From positions 1 through 64,000 of the forward strand of contig CAXTAT010000029.1 in assembly GCA_964242415.1 (NCBI GenBank): a stretch of DNA of 64,000 bases, in the 5' to 3' direction. How positions within the stretch are numbered: the stretch's first letter is position 1; every line of letters starts with the position of its first letter. This stretch comes from DASWOJ01 sp964242415. Lineage in GTDB: Bacteria; Pseudomonadota; Alphaproteobacteria; Acetobacterales; Acetobacteraceae. Made by a program: the position numbers and the translations under genes. Below the pieces are notes generated by a model, which was not told the DNA's origin, did no database searches, and saw only the letters and a program-made list of their open reading frames with translations. Below are positions 18,675 through 27,174 of the stretch, one piece after another.

Positions 18675-20033
18675 TCAGGCGCGCCTGATCGGGAACGAGG
18701 CGAGGTAGCCGTCGGGATCGGCCGGGTCGAAAGCCTTGCCCATGATCTGGTACGACCGGTAGGGATTGGGCGGTGTCTGTATGCCCAGGGACTTCATCTT
18801 GACCTCGGCGCCGGCGGCCAGGAACACCTGCTGCGCCACGTCGCGCCATTTCAGGTCGCCCCCAACCTGCCCCCAGCGCTTCATTTGCGTCATGATCCAT
18901 AGTGCCATGCTCGGATAGGGGAACGGGTCGAAGCGGATACGGTCCGGCGTGCTCTTCGTGCCGCCCAAGCCGTCCGGATACGTGCCGGTCAGCACCTGCT
19001 GCACCACCTCCTGCGGCTGGTCCAGGTACTGCGGCCCGGCGATCAGGGTGGCGATGTCCTCGCTGTTCTCGGTCATGTTGGCGTAGGCCGTTGCCTGGAT
19101 CACCGATTTCAGCAGCGCCTGGTAGGTGTTGGGCGCCTCCGTCACCATGCGCCGCGGCACGGCAAAGGCGCAGCAGGGATGGCCGGCCCAGAGTTCGCGC
19201 GTCAGCAGGTGGATGAAGCCGATGCCGTCATACACCGCGCGCTGGTTGAACGGGTCCGGCCCGACAAAGCCGTCGATGGTCCCGTCCCGCAATTTGGCGA
19301 TCATCTCCGGCGGCGGAAGGGCGCTGACTTGCACGTCCTTGTCCGGGTCCAGCCCGGCCTCGGCCAGGTAGTAGCGCAGCAGGTAGTTCTGCATCGAGTG
19401 GTCGAACGAGACCGCAAGCTTGAACCCTCGCCAGTCCTTGGGATCCCGCTTGTCCTTGTGCTTATTGGCCAGCGTGATCGCTTCGCCATTGAGGTTCTCG
19501 ATGGCCGCAACGCTCCACGCGGCCGATTTGGACCCGGCGCCCATCGACATCGCCAGCGGCATCGGGCTGGTCATATGGGCCGCATCGTATTCGCCGCTCA
19601 GCGACTTGTCGCGGATCGCCGCCCAGCCGCCGGTGCGGACGATCTCCACGTCCAGGCCATTGTCCTCATAAAAGCCCATCGGCGCCGCCATGATGATCGG
19701 CGTGGCGCAGGTGATGGGGACGAAGCCGATCTTGAGATCCTTCTTCTCCGGTGCGCCGACGGTTTCGGCCAGGGCCTCCTGCGCGCGCAGGATGGGGAAC
19801 ACCTGGTCGATGGCCGCGGCCACTGTCGCCGCGCCCAGCACCTGCAAGGCCCGCCGGCGCCCCGCCACGCCGCCGAACGCCGCCCGCTCCACCGCCGTCC
19901 GCACCGCCGCCGCGCCCAGGCCATCGGCGCCGGCATCGCAGGACAACGCGGCACCACGGCAGGCGCACCCGGCAGGGTGGGAAAGACAAGAGGCGCGCAT
20001 CAGGCGTCCGATCGGTTGGAGGGGGTCAGCCAT
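18675..20033 (-). CDS. NrtA/CmpA-type ABC transporter substrate-binding protein
   Basis: A protein of about 450 residues related to nitrate/bicarbonate-binding proteins. The N-terminus has HPAGCACRG, then a twin-arginine signal (RRRALQVLGAATVAAAI). The mature part starts KDLKIGFVPITCATPIIMA and continues with GGWAAIRDKSLSGEYDAAHM, FDHSMQNYLLRYYLAEAGLD and DGFVGPDPFNQRAVYDGIGF. Start 20033 (MADPLQP) fits homologs that begin with a DPxxP motif before the cysteine pair. No permease or ATPase gene is adjacent, so it may work with a distant transporter or as a sensor. The ligand is unknown. Confidence 0.85.
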   Translation of the reverse strand: MADPLQPIGRLMRASCLSHPAGCACRGAALSCDAGADGLGAAAVRTAVERAAFGGVAGRRRALQVLGAATVAAAIDQVFPILRAQEALAETVGAPEKKDLKIGFVPITCATPIIMAAPMGFYEDNGLDVEIVRTGGWAAIRDKSLSGEYDAAHMTSPMPLAMSMGAGSKSAAWSVAAIENLNGEAITLANKHKDKRDPKDWRGFKLAVSFDHSMQNYLLRYYLAEAGLDPDKDVQVSALPPPEMIAKLRDGTIDGFVGPDPFNQRAVYDGIGFIHLLTRELWAGHPCCAFAVPRRMVTEAPNTYQALLKSVIQATAYANMTENSEDIATLIAGPQYLDQPQEVVQQVLTGTYPDGLGGTKSTPDRIRFDPFPYPSMALWIMTQMKRWGQVGGDLKWRDVAQQVFLAAGAEVKMKSLGIQTPPNPYRSYQIMGKAFDPADPDGYLASFPIRRA

Positions 20034-20931
20034 CAAAGGCGATATGCCACACACAAGTATACAATGGAACGCTATGATAACCAATCCATTGTTTATGAAT
20101 TGTCTAACAGACTGTTTAAGATACCGGACTGTAAATGACCTTTAACATGATAGTCACGCTCCAAGAATACCAGGCAGGTTTGGGCACAAAAACAGCTAGG
20201 TTGTGTAAGAATTCTTAGTTCATGTACAAAATTCCCTGCATAAACCTCGGAAAACCTGCTTGACGCCAACCCGTTGCAAGCGTGCCTGCGATCCTGGCCG
20301 TCACCTGCTCAACCGAACTGACCGCCACCGTCCAGCCGGGGCAGGGGCACATCGCCCAGTCAACAAGCAGGGTCAGTCACTGATCAAGGGCAGACGGGGG
20401 CGCCCATCAGCCCGGTGGATGGTCCACGATGCGACACCGACCCCCTGTCCGACAACAGGCCACCGCAACGGCGCAATCGCTCCCACCCGCCTCGTCGGTG
20501 TCCTCGGGCCGGTTTGCACGATCCCAAGACAGGCGGTGTTCGAAACGGCGGAGACAGCGGCGGTGACAGTGGACAGAATGGACCTGCTTGACTGAAGCCG
20601 GCAGGAAACCACGCCGTGGCCGGAAACGTCGCGTCATGTTTGGTCAGGGTGCGTCAGCGATGGGGAGTGTAAGCGGCATTCCGGCAGTCAACCCGCCATG
20701 GTCACCCAGTCGCCAACGCGGCCCATGCCGGTGCGTGAGCGCGCCCTGCAGCAACGCGTTCTCCACCAGTGCCGCATAGCACAGCGCGTTAGCTCATAAG
20801 CAGACCCTTTTACCGGAAATGTCGAGGAGCCGGGTCGTTGCTCCCTAACAATTCCTTACAAAGCGACAACTAGGAACTCTGAAGATTTCGTTATAAATTA
20901 GCGTTAATGTATTATTATTGGGATATAGGTA
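20034..20931. other. gene-poor, locally AT-rich intergenic region
   Basis: About 900 bp with no convincing gene. 20040-20270 and 20810-20931 are much richer in A and T than the rest of the window and probably hold the promoters of the flanking divergent genes, for example TATAAATTAGCGTTAATG near 20890. The GC-rich middle (20270-20800) has only short unrecognisable frames on both strands and looks like decayed sequence. A minus-strand frame near 20700-20780 reads AALVENALLQGALTHRHG, faintly like a histidine-kinase N box, but that is too little to call. Confidence 0.5.
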
Positions 20932-21330
20932 ATGAGCTTGTCTGTGCTGATCGTCGAAGACGATGATGACGTCCGTGACCTCCTCGTCGAAGCGATCGCG
21001 ATTGAGGGAGGCTTCTTGGTCCGCACCGCCGCCACGATCGGCCAAGCGCGTGCCCTGATGGCGGAGTGCGGTGAGAGTTTCGCCATCGCCGTGCTCGACG
21101 TAAGTTTGCCGGACGGGGACGGTCGTGCGTTCTGCACCAGCCTGCGGCGGCAAGGCTTCCAGCTTCCGGTGATCCTGCTGAGCGGCCTGGGCCACGAGGA
21201 TGACATCGCCCGCGGTTTCAAGACGGGAGCGGATGATTACCTGGTCAAGCCATTTGGCATTGCCGAGCTGCTGACGCGCATCAACGCTCAACTGCACCAG
21301 GCGGGACCGCGAACCATGGCCATCGGTTGA
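20932..21330 (+). CDS. single-domain response regulator
   Basis: A 132-residue receiver-domain protein without an output domain. The acidic pocket is VLIVEDDDDV (residues 5-14), the phosphorylated aspartate is in AVLDVSLPDGDG (about residue 57), the switch residue is in PVILLSGLG and the conserved lysine is in DDYLVKPFG. The C-terminus stops after the last helix plus a few residues. TAGG lies five bases before the ATG and an AT-rich promoter-like stretch lies upstream. Without a kinase gene nearby, its partner is unknown. A truncated OmpR-type regulator is possible, but the following 380 bp do not encode a DNA-binding domain. Confidence 0.85.
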   Translation: MSLSVLIVEDDDDVRDLLVEAIAIEGGFLVRTAATIGQARALMAECGESFAIAVLDVSLPDGDGRAFCTSLRRQGFQLPVILLSGLGHEDDIARGFKTGADDYLVKPFGIAELLTRINAQLHQAGPRTMAIG

Positions 21331-21712
21331 TCACCGCCATCCGACGCTGGCACCTGGACAGCCTCCCCGGCACCGGCCTCGGAGGGTCCGCGCCGTACGC
21401 CGTCGCACGAGATAGGCTAGCCGCCGAAGTTGCTCGCCGGCTTTCCTGTGATCAGAAGCGTCCCGAATTCGGCTGAGCTTGAGCCAGGTGCGGCTGACTG
21501 TGCTGTAGGCGCAGGCCAGGCCAAGCCAGGCCCGCAAGCCGCCCAATCCGTTGTGGACGCAGGCCGCATGGTAGATTCTCAATCCCTGGCACGTCCGGAT
21601 GCACAGACGGCACCCACCCCTGCGCCAGTCGCTTGACTAGTCCAATGCGGGCACGTCAACTCGGCCGGCAGGCCCGGAGAGGGAAACGGGCCGCCAAGGG
21701 AGGACCATCCGG
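21331..21712. other. intergenic region without recognised gene
   Basis: A minus-strand frame of 83 codons (21331-21582) includes AWLGLACAYSTVSRTWLKLS and many Arg residues. I recognise no family, and it may be a decayed mobile-element gene. The last ~30 bases hold the GGGAGGA ribosome site of the SDR gene. Confidence 0.35.
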
Positions 21713-22588
21713 ATGACGGATAAAAGGCTGGACCTGCGCGGCAGCGTTGCCGTCGTGACCGGGGCAGCCAGCGGCATCGGCGCCGGGCTGGCCCGCGTTC
21801 TGGCAGATCGCGGCTGTGCGCTGGCGTTGGCGGACCGCAATGCGGCGGGGCTGGCAACGGTGGCGGCCGACGCCCGGGGCCGTGGCGTCAAGGTGTCCGA
21901 ACACGGGTTGGACGTGGCCGACGCCGACGCCGTGGCGGCCCTACCAGCGACGGTGCTGGCCGAGCATGGCCGGGTGAACGTGCTGGTCAACAACGCCGGC
22001 GTCGCGCTGATGGGCCAGTTCGAGCAGGTCTCGGCCGCCGATTTCGAGTGGCTGTTCGGCATCAATTTCTGGGGCACCGTCCGCATGACGCGGGCCTTCC
22101 TGCCGCTGCTGCGCCGGGAGGCCGCCTCGCAGATCGTGAACCTGTCGAGCGTCTATGGGCTGATGGCGCCGCCGGGCCAGGCCGCGTATGCCGCCAGCAA
22201 GTTCGCCGTGCGCGGCTTCTCGGAGGCCCTGCGCAACGAGTTGGAGGGCTCCCCGGTCGGTGTCACCGTCGTCCACCCCGGCGGCGTCCGCACCGCCATC
22301 GCCGCCACCGCCCGCGTGTCGGACACGGTGAAGCCGGCCGATGCCGCCGCCGGGCTGGCGATATTCAACAAGCTGCTGCGGACCGAGCCGGACACCGCCG
22401 GCGAGCTGATCGCCCGCGCCATCGAGCGTCGGGAGCGCCGGCTGCTGATCGGCAGCGATGCCCGGCAGATCGCCGCGCTGGTGCGGCTGTTCCCGATCGG
22501 CCACTGGAACGTGGTGCAGCGCCTGACCGCACGCATCATCCGCCGTGGCAATGCCCGCGACGCCCGCCGCGAGGCCGCCCGTGGCTAG
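21713..22588 (+). CDS. short-chain dehydrogenase/reductase
   Basis: A 291-residue classical SDR. The cofactor motif TGAASGIG is at residues 17-24, NNAG at about 92-95, the catalytic serine in IVNLSSVYG and the YAASK catalytic pair near residue 163. It ends in an Arg-rich tail with a possible amphipathic membrane-associating helix. It is the first gene of a four-gene run with a hydrolase, a reductase and another SDR, a grouping that suggests oxidation or reduction of a hydrophobic alcohol, ketone or ester. The substrate is unknown. Confidence 0.88.
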   Translation: MTDKRLDLRGSVAVVTGAASGIGAGLARVLADRGCALALADRNAAGLATVAADARGRGVKVSEHGLDVADADAVAALPATVLAEHGRVNVLVNNAGVALMGQFEQVSAADFEWLFGINFWGTVRMTRAFLPLLRREAASQIVNLSSVYGLMAPPGQAAYAASKFAVRGFSEALRNELEGSPVGVTVVHPGGVRTAIAATARVSDTVKPADAAAGLAIFNKLLRTEPDTAGELIARAIERRERRLLIGSDARQIAALVRLFPIGHWNVVQRLTARIIRRGNARDARREAARG

Positions 22589-23498
22589 CTGGCAGGCGCA
22601 CGCGATGGTGCTGCTGCTGCGCGCGACGCTGAAGCGCAAGCTGAGCCGCGCCAAGGACGTCGCCGCGGCCCGCAAGGCGCTGGAGGGCGCCGCCGCCCTG
22701 GGCAGCGCCTACAAGGCCAGCGTGGGCGGCGTGCCCGGCGACTGGCTGGGGGCAGAGGACGCGCCGCGCACGCTGCTGTACCTGCATGGCGGCGGCTACA
22801 TCGCCTGCTCGCCGCGGACGCACCGGCCCGTCACCAAGGCGTTTGCCCAGGCTGGGCTGCGGGTGTTCGCGCCGGATTACCGCCTGGCGCCGGAGCATCC
22901 CTATCCCGCCGCGCTCGACGACGCCGTGGCGGCCTATCGCGGGCTGCTGGACGCCGGCGCACAGGGCGTGGTGGTGGCCGGTGACAGCGCCGGCGGCGGG
23001 CTGGCGCTGGCGTTGATGCTGCGGCTGCGAGAGCTTGGGTTGCCGCTGCCGGCGCGGGCGGCGCTGTTCTCGCCGTGGACCGACCTGGCCGCCACCGGCG
23101 AGTCGATCCAGGCCAACAGCCGCCGGGACGCTATGTTCTTCGGCGACGGCATCGCCCGCGGCGCCGACTCCTATGTGGGCGGCGCCGACCGGCGGGACCC
23201 CTTGATCTCCCCCCTGTATGCGGACCTCGCGGGCCTGCCGCCGCTATTGATCCATGTCGGCGCGAACGAGGTGCTGCGCGACGACAGCACCCGCCTGGCC
23301 GACCGCGCCTTGGCCGCCGGGGTGGCCGTCGATCTCCTGGTCTGGCCCGTGGTGCCGCACGTCTGGCAGATCATGGCCCGGTTCATCCCCGAGGGCCGCC
23401 AGTCCGTGGATGCGGCAGCCCGCTTCCTGCTTGCCTCCAAGGAGCACCCCGTCATGCTGGATGCCGTCAACAACCCGTCCGCGCCGGTGACGGCATGA
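22581..23498 (+). CDS. alpha/beta hydrolase (hormone-sensitive-lipase-like esterase)
   Basis: A carboxylesterase of about 305 residues. The oxyanion motif HGGGYIACSP and the nucleophile elbow AGDSAGGGLAL (catalytic Ser) define the HSL family. The acid is probably in the GANEVLRDDSTRLAD segment and the histidine in VPHVWQIM. GTG at 22581 gives MASWQAHAM...LKRKL, the usual family N-terminus, and overlaps the SDR stop by 8 bp; an upstream ATG at 22545 is also in frame. It overlaps the next gene by ATGA. Confidence 0.88.
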   Translation: MASWQAHAMVLLLRATLKRKLSRAKDVAAARKALEGAAALGSAYKASVGGVPGDWLGAEDAPRTLLYLHGGGYIACSPRTHRPVTKAFAQAGLRVFAPDYRLAPEHPYPAALDDAVAAYRGLLDAGAQGVVVAGDSAGGGLALALMLRLRELGLPLPARAALFSPWTDLAATGESIQANSRRDAMFFGDGIARGADSYVGGADRRDPLISPLYADLAGLPPLLIHVGANEVLRDDSTRLADRALAAGVAVDLLVWPVVPHVWQIMARFIPEGRQSVDAAARFLLASKEHPVMLDAVNNPSAPVTA

Positions 23499-24532
23499 CC
23501 GCGAACCGCCAATTCCGCCTGAAGCAGCGTCCGCAGGGCCGGGTGACGGCAGCGGACTTCGACTTCGCCGCGCCGCCCGCGGCTGACCCGGGGCCGGGCG
23601 AGATCCAGGTGCGTACGGAGCTGCTGTCGCTCGACCCCACCAACCGCATCTGGATGACGGACATGCCGCAGTACATGCCGCCGGTCCAGATCGGCGAGGT
23701 GATGCGCGGCGGCGGGCTGGGCCGGGTGGTGGCGTCCCAGGCCAAGGGCTATGCGCCGGGGGACATGGTGTCGGGGCTGCTGGGTTGGCAGGACTACTAC
23801 ACCGGCCCTCCCGCCGGGCTGCAGGTGCTGCCGCCGGGCCTGGGGCTGCCGCCGGGCCTGGGGCTGCCGCCGGGCCTGGGGCTGCCGCCGGAGGTGCTGC
23901 TGGGTGCCTGCGGAATGACGGGGATCACGGCGTATTTCGGGCTGCGCGAGGTTGGCCAGGCGAAGGCCGGCGAGACCGTCGTGGTGTCCGCCGCCGCCGG
24001 GGCAGTCGGCTCCATCGCCGGGCAGATCGCCAAGATCATGGGCTGCCGCGTCGTCGGCATCGCGGGCGGGCCTGCAAAGTGCGCCTGGCTGGTGGATGAG
24101 CTCGGGTTCGATGCGGCGGTCGATTACAAGCAGCCGGACTGGCGCACTGCGCTGAAGGCGGCGGCGCCAGACGGGGTGGACATCAACTTCGAGAACGTCG
24201 GCGGCGAGGTGATGGCCGGCGTCACCAACCGCATGAACCTGTTCGGGCGGGTCGTGCTGTGCGGCATGATCTCCGGCTACAACGAGGCCAAGCCGGCGCT
24301 GGGCGACTACGGCAGCATCCTGATGCGCCGCCTGCGCGTGCAGGGCTTCATCGTGACCGACTTCGCGCCGCGCTGGGGGGAGGCGGCGGTGCAGCTCGCC
24401 CGATGGATCGGCGAGGGGCGGATCAAGCACCGCGAAACCGTGGTAGACGGGCTGGAGCACGCGCCCGAGGTGCTGAACCGGCTGTTCGACGGAGAGAACT
24501 TTGGCAAGCTGATGATCCGGGTGGCTGCGTAG
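23495..24532 (+). CDS. NADP-dependent oxidoreductase, CurA/leukotriene-B4-dehydrogenase type
   Basis: A 345-residue medium-chain reductase that likely reduces alpha,beta-unsaturated carbonyls. It has an N-terminal GroES-like fold, then GMTGITAYFGLREVG, the nucleotide loop SAAAGAVGSIAGQIAKIMGCRVVGIAGG, and DINFENVGGEVM. The zinc ligands of alcohol dehydrogenases are absent, as in the CurA group. The ATG overlaps the esterase stop. Before the cofactor domain a tandem GLGLPP repeat lengthens a normally short LPPGLGLPPE loop. Confidence 0.9.
   Translation: MTANRQFRLKQRPQGRVTAADFDFAAPPAADPGPGEIQVRTELLSLDPTNRIWMTDMPQYMPPVQIGEVMRGGGLGRVVASQAKGYAPGDMVSGLLGWQDYYTGPPAGLQVLPPGLGLPPGLGLPPGLGLPPEVLLGACGMTGITAYFGLREVGQAKAGETVVVSAAAGAVGSIAGQIAKIMGCRVVGIAGGPAKCAWLVDELGFDAAVDYKQPDWRTALKAAAPDGVDINFENVGGEVMAGVTNRMNLFGRVVLCGMISGYNEAKPALGDYGSILMRRLRVQGFIVTDFAPRWGEAAVQLARWIGEGRIKHRETVVDGLEHAPEVLNRLFDGENFGKLMIRVAA
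23828..23893 (+). repeat. 18-bp in-frame tandem repeat inside the reductase gene
   Basis: Three exact copies of CTGCCGCCGGGCCTGGGG plus a partial fourth. Each encodes LPPGLG. A single LPPGLGLPPE loop precedes the cofactor domain in ordinary homologs (recollection), so about 12 residues have been added here. Confidence 0.92.
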
Positions 24533-24566
24533 CGCCTGCTCCCTATCCCTGAAGAAGGACGCAAGG

Positions 24567-25403
24567 ATGGCGTTGAACGACTTGACTGGACGATGGGTCC
24601 TGGTCACCGGCGCGGCCTCCGGGATCGGCCACGAAACCGCGCTTGCGTTCGCCCATGCGGGTGCGGACATCATCGCGGTCGACATCGACGAGGCCCGCCT
24701 GGCGGAGGCGTCGCGGCAGGTCGAGGCAGCGGGCCGGCGCTGCCGCAGCTTCGCCTGCGACGTCGGCGACGCCGCGGCCGTCGATGTGCTGGCCATGGCG
24801 GTCATGGCCGACACCGGCCCGCCGGACGTGGTGGTGAACAATGCGGGGGTCGGCTTCCTCGGCCCGTTCCTGGACACGCCGCTGGCAGCGTGGAAGCAGG
24901 TGATCGGCGTGAACCTGATGGGCGTGGTGCACGTCAGCCGGGCCTTCTTGCCGGCGATGATCGCCAAGGGCGGCGCGCGTCACCTGGTCAACGTCGCCTC
25001 CGCCGCCGGGCTTCACTCGGTGCCGAACCTTGGCGCCTACTCCGCCTCGAAGCACGCGGTGATCGGGCTTTCCGACGCGATCGCGATGGAACTTGGGCGG
25101 ACGGAGGTGGGCGTGACGGTGGTGTGCCCGGGGATCATCAACACGCCGATCATCCGCAACCGCCGCGCGGTGGCGCCGAGCGTCCCGGCGTCGGCGCTGG
25201 ACAGGCTTGAGCGGCAGTACCAGGCGAAGGGCGTGCATCCGTCGGTGGTCGGCGCGCGGATCGTGCGCGCGGTCCGGCGCGGCGAGGACATCGTGCTGGT
25301 CGGCCCGTCGTCTGCGGTGGTGTTCCACGCGCGCCGGCTGTCGCGGGGGCTGCTGCGCAAGGCGGGCGTCTCCGGCGCGAGGCAGCTTGGTTACGTTTGG
25401 TAG
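24567..25403 (+). CDS. short-chain dehydrogenase/reductase
   Basis: A 278-residue classical SDR. TGAASGIG is at residues 14-21, NNAGVGFLGPF at about 91, a catalytic serine in VNVASAAG and YSASK near residue 155. AAGGACGCAAGG lies just upstream of the ATG, and the gene follows the reductase by 34 bp in the same direction. It is only distantly similar to the first SDR of the operon, so the pair probably acts on successive steps. Comparable SDR/esterase/reductase groups in other bacteria often include a Baeyer-Villiger monooxygenase; none is present here. Confidence 0.9.
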   Translation: MALNDLTGRWVLVTGAASGIGHETALAFAHAGADIIAVDIDEARLAEASRQVEAAGRRCRSFACDVGDAAAVDVLAMAVMADTGPPDVVVNNAGVGFLGPFLDTPLAAWKQVIGVNLMGVVHVSRAFLPAMIAKGGARHLVNVASAAGLHSVPNLGAYSASKHAVIGLSDAIAMELGRTEVGVTVVCPGIINTPIIRNRRAVAPSVPASALDRLERQYQAKGVHPSVVGARIVRAVRRGEDIVLVGPSSAVVFHARRLSRGLLRKAGVSGARQLGYVW

Positions 25404-25982
25404 GTGTAGTGGCGCGCAACGATGTGAGCCTCGATGCACAATGATAGGGCTTTTCGGAGGTGGATTAGCTGAGACGGATGGGCGGGCCAGACGCATGCTA
25501 CTAGGGGTCTTAGCCACTTCAGATGGTGGGCCGGCGAGACCGTGGCACCGCCCTGCGACGATGCCTGTGTGTCCGGCCTCGGGTTACCAAAAGTGGCAAG
25601 GCTAGAGCCACCTCGACCGTTTGCTCGAACCTGCACGCTAAGGCCTGTTCGACATCATGCCCGCGCCGGGCTGTAGCCTTTCGGGGCTTCGTACATCAGC
25701 GCCACCTTGTCCGGCGTCCTTCGTCTGCTCCGCCCGTTCATGCCGTGCGGGGAAACGCCTGGTCGATCCGTCATCCCACCTCGCTCTGCTATGCAGGGTG
25801 GCTGGGTTCCTGATGCCGCCTCATGTGGCGAGAGTGGTGCAAGGTTCAGCAGTGACTCCAGCCAGACGGCCCCATGCTCGACGGCCCGCACGGTTGATCG
25901 AATGTGCAGATGAGCCTGCAACTTCGGCGTGTGACGTCCGTATATTGAGGTTGCGGACACCGCCGAACCGAAGGGTATCAAC
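25404..25982. other. gene-poor region with possible transposase remnant
   Basis: About 580 bp without a convincing intact gene. On the minus strand around 25660-25760 a frame ends HGMNGRSRRRTPDKVALMYE. This resembles the C-terminal HxxLNGRTPDEVY segment of IS3/IS481-type transposases, but the similarity is short and the rest of the frame is unrecognisable. The last 100 bases probably contain the promoter of the small membrane-protein gene. Confidence 0.35.
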
Positions 25983-26075
25983 ATGGACATGGAACAAACG
26001 TTCGATTGGATTTTCTTCGCCATCGTCGTCCTCCCCTGCGTATTCCTGGTCTGGGACTTGTTTAGAAACCGTTAG
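25983..26075 (+). CDS. 30-residue single-helix membrane protein
   Basis: A short frame, MDMEQTFDWIFFAIVVLPCV continuing FLVWDLFRNR, with an acidic start, one strong hydrophobic helix and a basic end that fits N-out/C-in or small-regulator topology. GAAGGG lies seven bases before the ATG, a good ribosome site, and no longer frame overlaps it convincingly. The function is unknown. Small proteins of this shape often modulate transporters or sensors, but nothing here identifies a partner. Confidence 0.5.
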   Translation: MDMEQTFDWIFFAIVVLPCVFLVWDLFRNR

Positions 26076-26372
26076 GTCGGGTCGCGGAAGACCGGGAGGC
26101 GCCGGGGGCGTGAACGGCTCTCCGGGCGCCTCATCGCACATTCGCGCTTCCGATAGGCTCCGTGCCGCCGTAGGGAATCCGTGGGGGGCCGTATAACACG
26201 CTGCGCCAGGGGCAGCGGTTTGCAATCATCCGCGGCTGCGTACCCATTGGCCTGGGTTAGATCATGCTCAAGGGAACTACCAGTGCAGGCTGGCTCATAC
26301 CATATGAGATCTTGGCTACCTTGGACATCTACCAATGCGGCAGGTGGACGGACATGGTGTGAGGCTCGCATC
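26076..26372. other. intergenic region, nothing recognised
   Basis: Between the small membrane protein and repeat element D I see no gene or RNA structure. Short frames exist on both strands, but none has a recognisable motif or a good ribosome site. Confidence 0.4.
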
Positions 26373-26523
26373 GCTCCCTCTCCCTTCGAAACGGGGTAGT
26401 GCGAGGGCGTTGGCAAAGACCGAACTAGCCTACTTCGAGAATGAGACTTGCTTCCGTAAATGCCAGGTTTGGCGCTTGCAGACCCCCTCACCCCGGCCCT
26501 CTCCCGGAGGGAGAGGGAGCAGG
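26373..26523. repeat. paired inverted repeat element D, right arm inside eda
   Basis: The right arm (26484-26523) is canonical: CCCCTCACCCCGGCCCTCTC then CCGGAGGGAGAGGGAGC, preceded by AAATGCCAGGTTTGGCGCTT. The left arm (26373-26407) is worn: CTCCCTCTCCCTTCGAAACG then GGGTAGTGCGAGGG. The right arm overlaps the end of eda and provides its stop codon. Confidence 0.8.
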
Positions 26524-27174
26524 CAGGCAGGCGGCAAGGGCCATGGCGTGGCGCGCCCGTTCGGTGATGGCGTCCCACCGGCCAGCCCGCACCTCGGCCG
26601 CTGGGGTCAGCCACGACCCGCCCACCGCCGCCACATTCGGCAGCGCCAGCCATTCGGCTGCGTCGTCCGCGCCGATGCCGCCGGTCGGGCAGAAACGTGC
26701 CGCCGGAAACGGCCCGGCCATCGCGCGCAACGCCGGGATGCCGCCCGCCGGCACGGCCGGGAAGAATTTTACCACCTCGAAGCCGCAGGCCATCGCCTGC
26801 ATCAGCTCGGACGCGGTGGCGACGCCGGGCAGGAACGGGATGCCGCACCCGGTCGCCGCGTCCAGCAGCTCCGGCGATGCACCGGGACTGAGGGCAAACT
26901 GCGCGCCGATCTCAACGGCCCGTGCCAGGTCCGCCGGTGTCAGCACGGTGCCGATGCCCAACATCGCCTCCGGCACCGCTTCGATGATCGCCGCTGCGCC
27001 GGCCAGCCCGGCCTCGGTCCGCAGGGTGATCTCCAGCAGCCGCAGGCCGCCTGCCACCAGGGCACGGGCCAGTGGAACGGCGTCCTCCACGCGCTCGATG
27101 GTGATGACGGGGACGATGCGGGAGATCAGCAGCAGCTCGTCCAGACGCCGTCTGGCAGGTTTGGATGCGGTCAT
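26488..27174 (-). CDS. eda: KDPG/KHG aldolase (Eda)
   Basis: A 228-residue Entner-Doudoroff enzyme cleaving 2-keto-3-deoxy-6-phosphogluconate to pyruvate and glyceraldehyde 3-phosphate. Key motifs: RIVPVITIERVEDAVPLARAL; LLEITLRTEAG with the general-base glutamate; MLGIGTVL; FLPGVATASELM; and GFEVVKFFPA with the Schiff-base lysine near residue 134. The final residues SPSGRGPG and the TGA come from a dispersed repeat arm rather than the family, where homologs end shortly after the TP...W helix. It overlaps kdgK by ATGA. Confidence 0.94.
   Translation of the reverse strand: MTASKPARRRLDELLLISRIVPVITIERVEDAVPLARALVAGGLRLLEITLRTEAGLAGAAAIIEAVPEAMLGIGTVLTPADLARAVEIGAQFALSPGASPELLDAATGCGIPFLPGVATASELMQAMACGFEVVKFFPAVPAGGIPALRAMAGPFPAARFCPTGGIGADDAAEWLALPNVAAVGGSWLTPAAEVRAGRWDAITERARHAMALAACLPAPSPSGRGPG

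Noticed and set aside
20640..20815. Histidine-kinase ATPase fragment on the minus strand that could pair with the response regulator
   Set aside because: The segment AALVENALLQGALTHRHG resembles an N box, but no G boxes or dimerisation region are found around it.
25655..25770. C-terminal fragment of an IS3/IS481-type transposase on the minus strand
   Set aside because: Only about 15 residues (NGRSRRRTPDKVALMYE region) are suggestive, with no DDE residues and no inverted repeats, so it is mentioned in the region note but not called.
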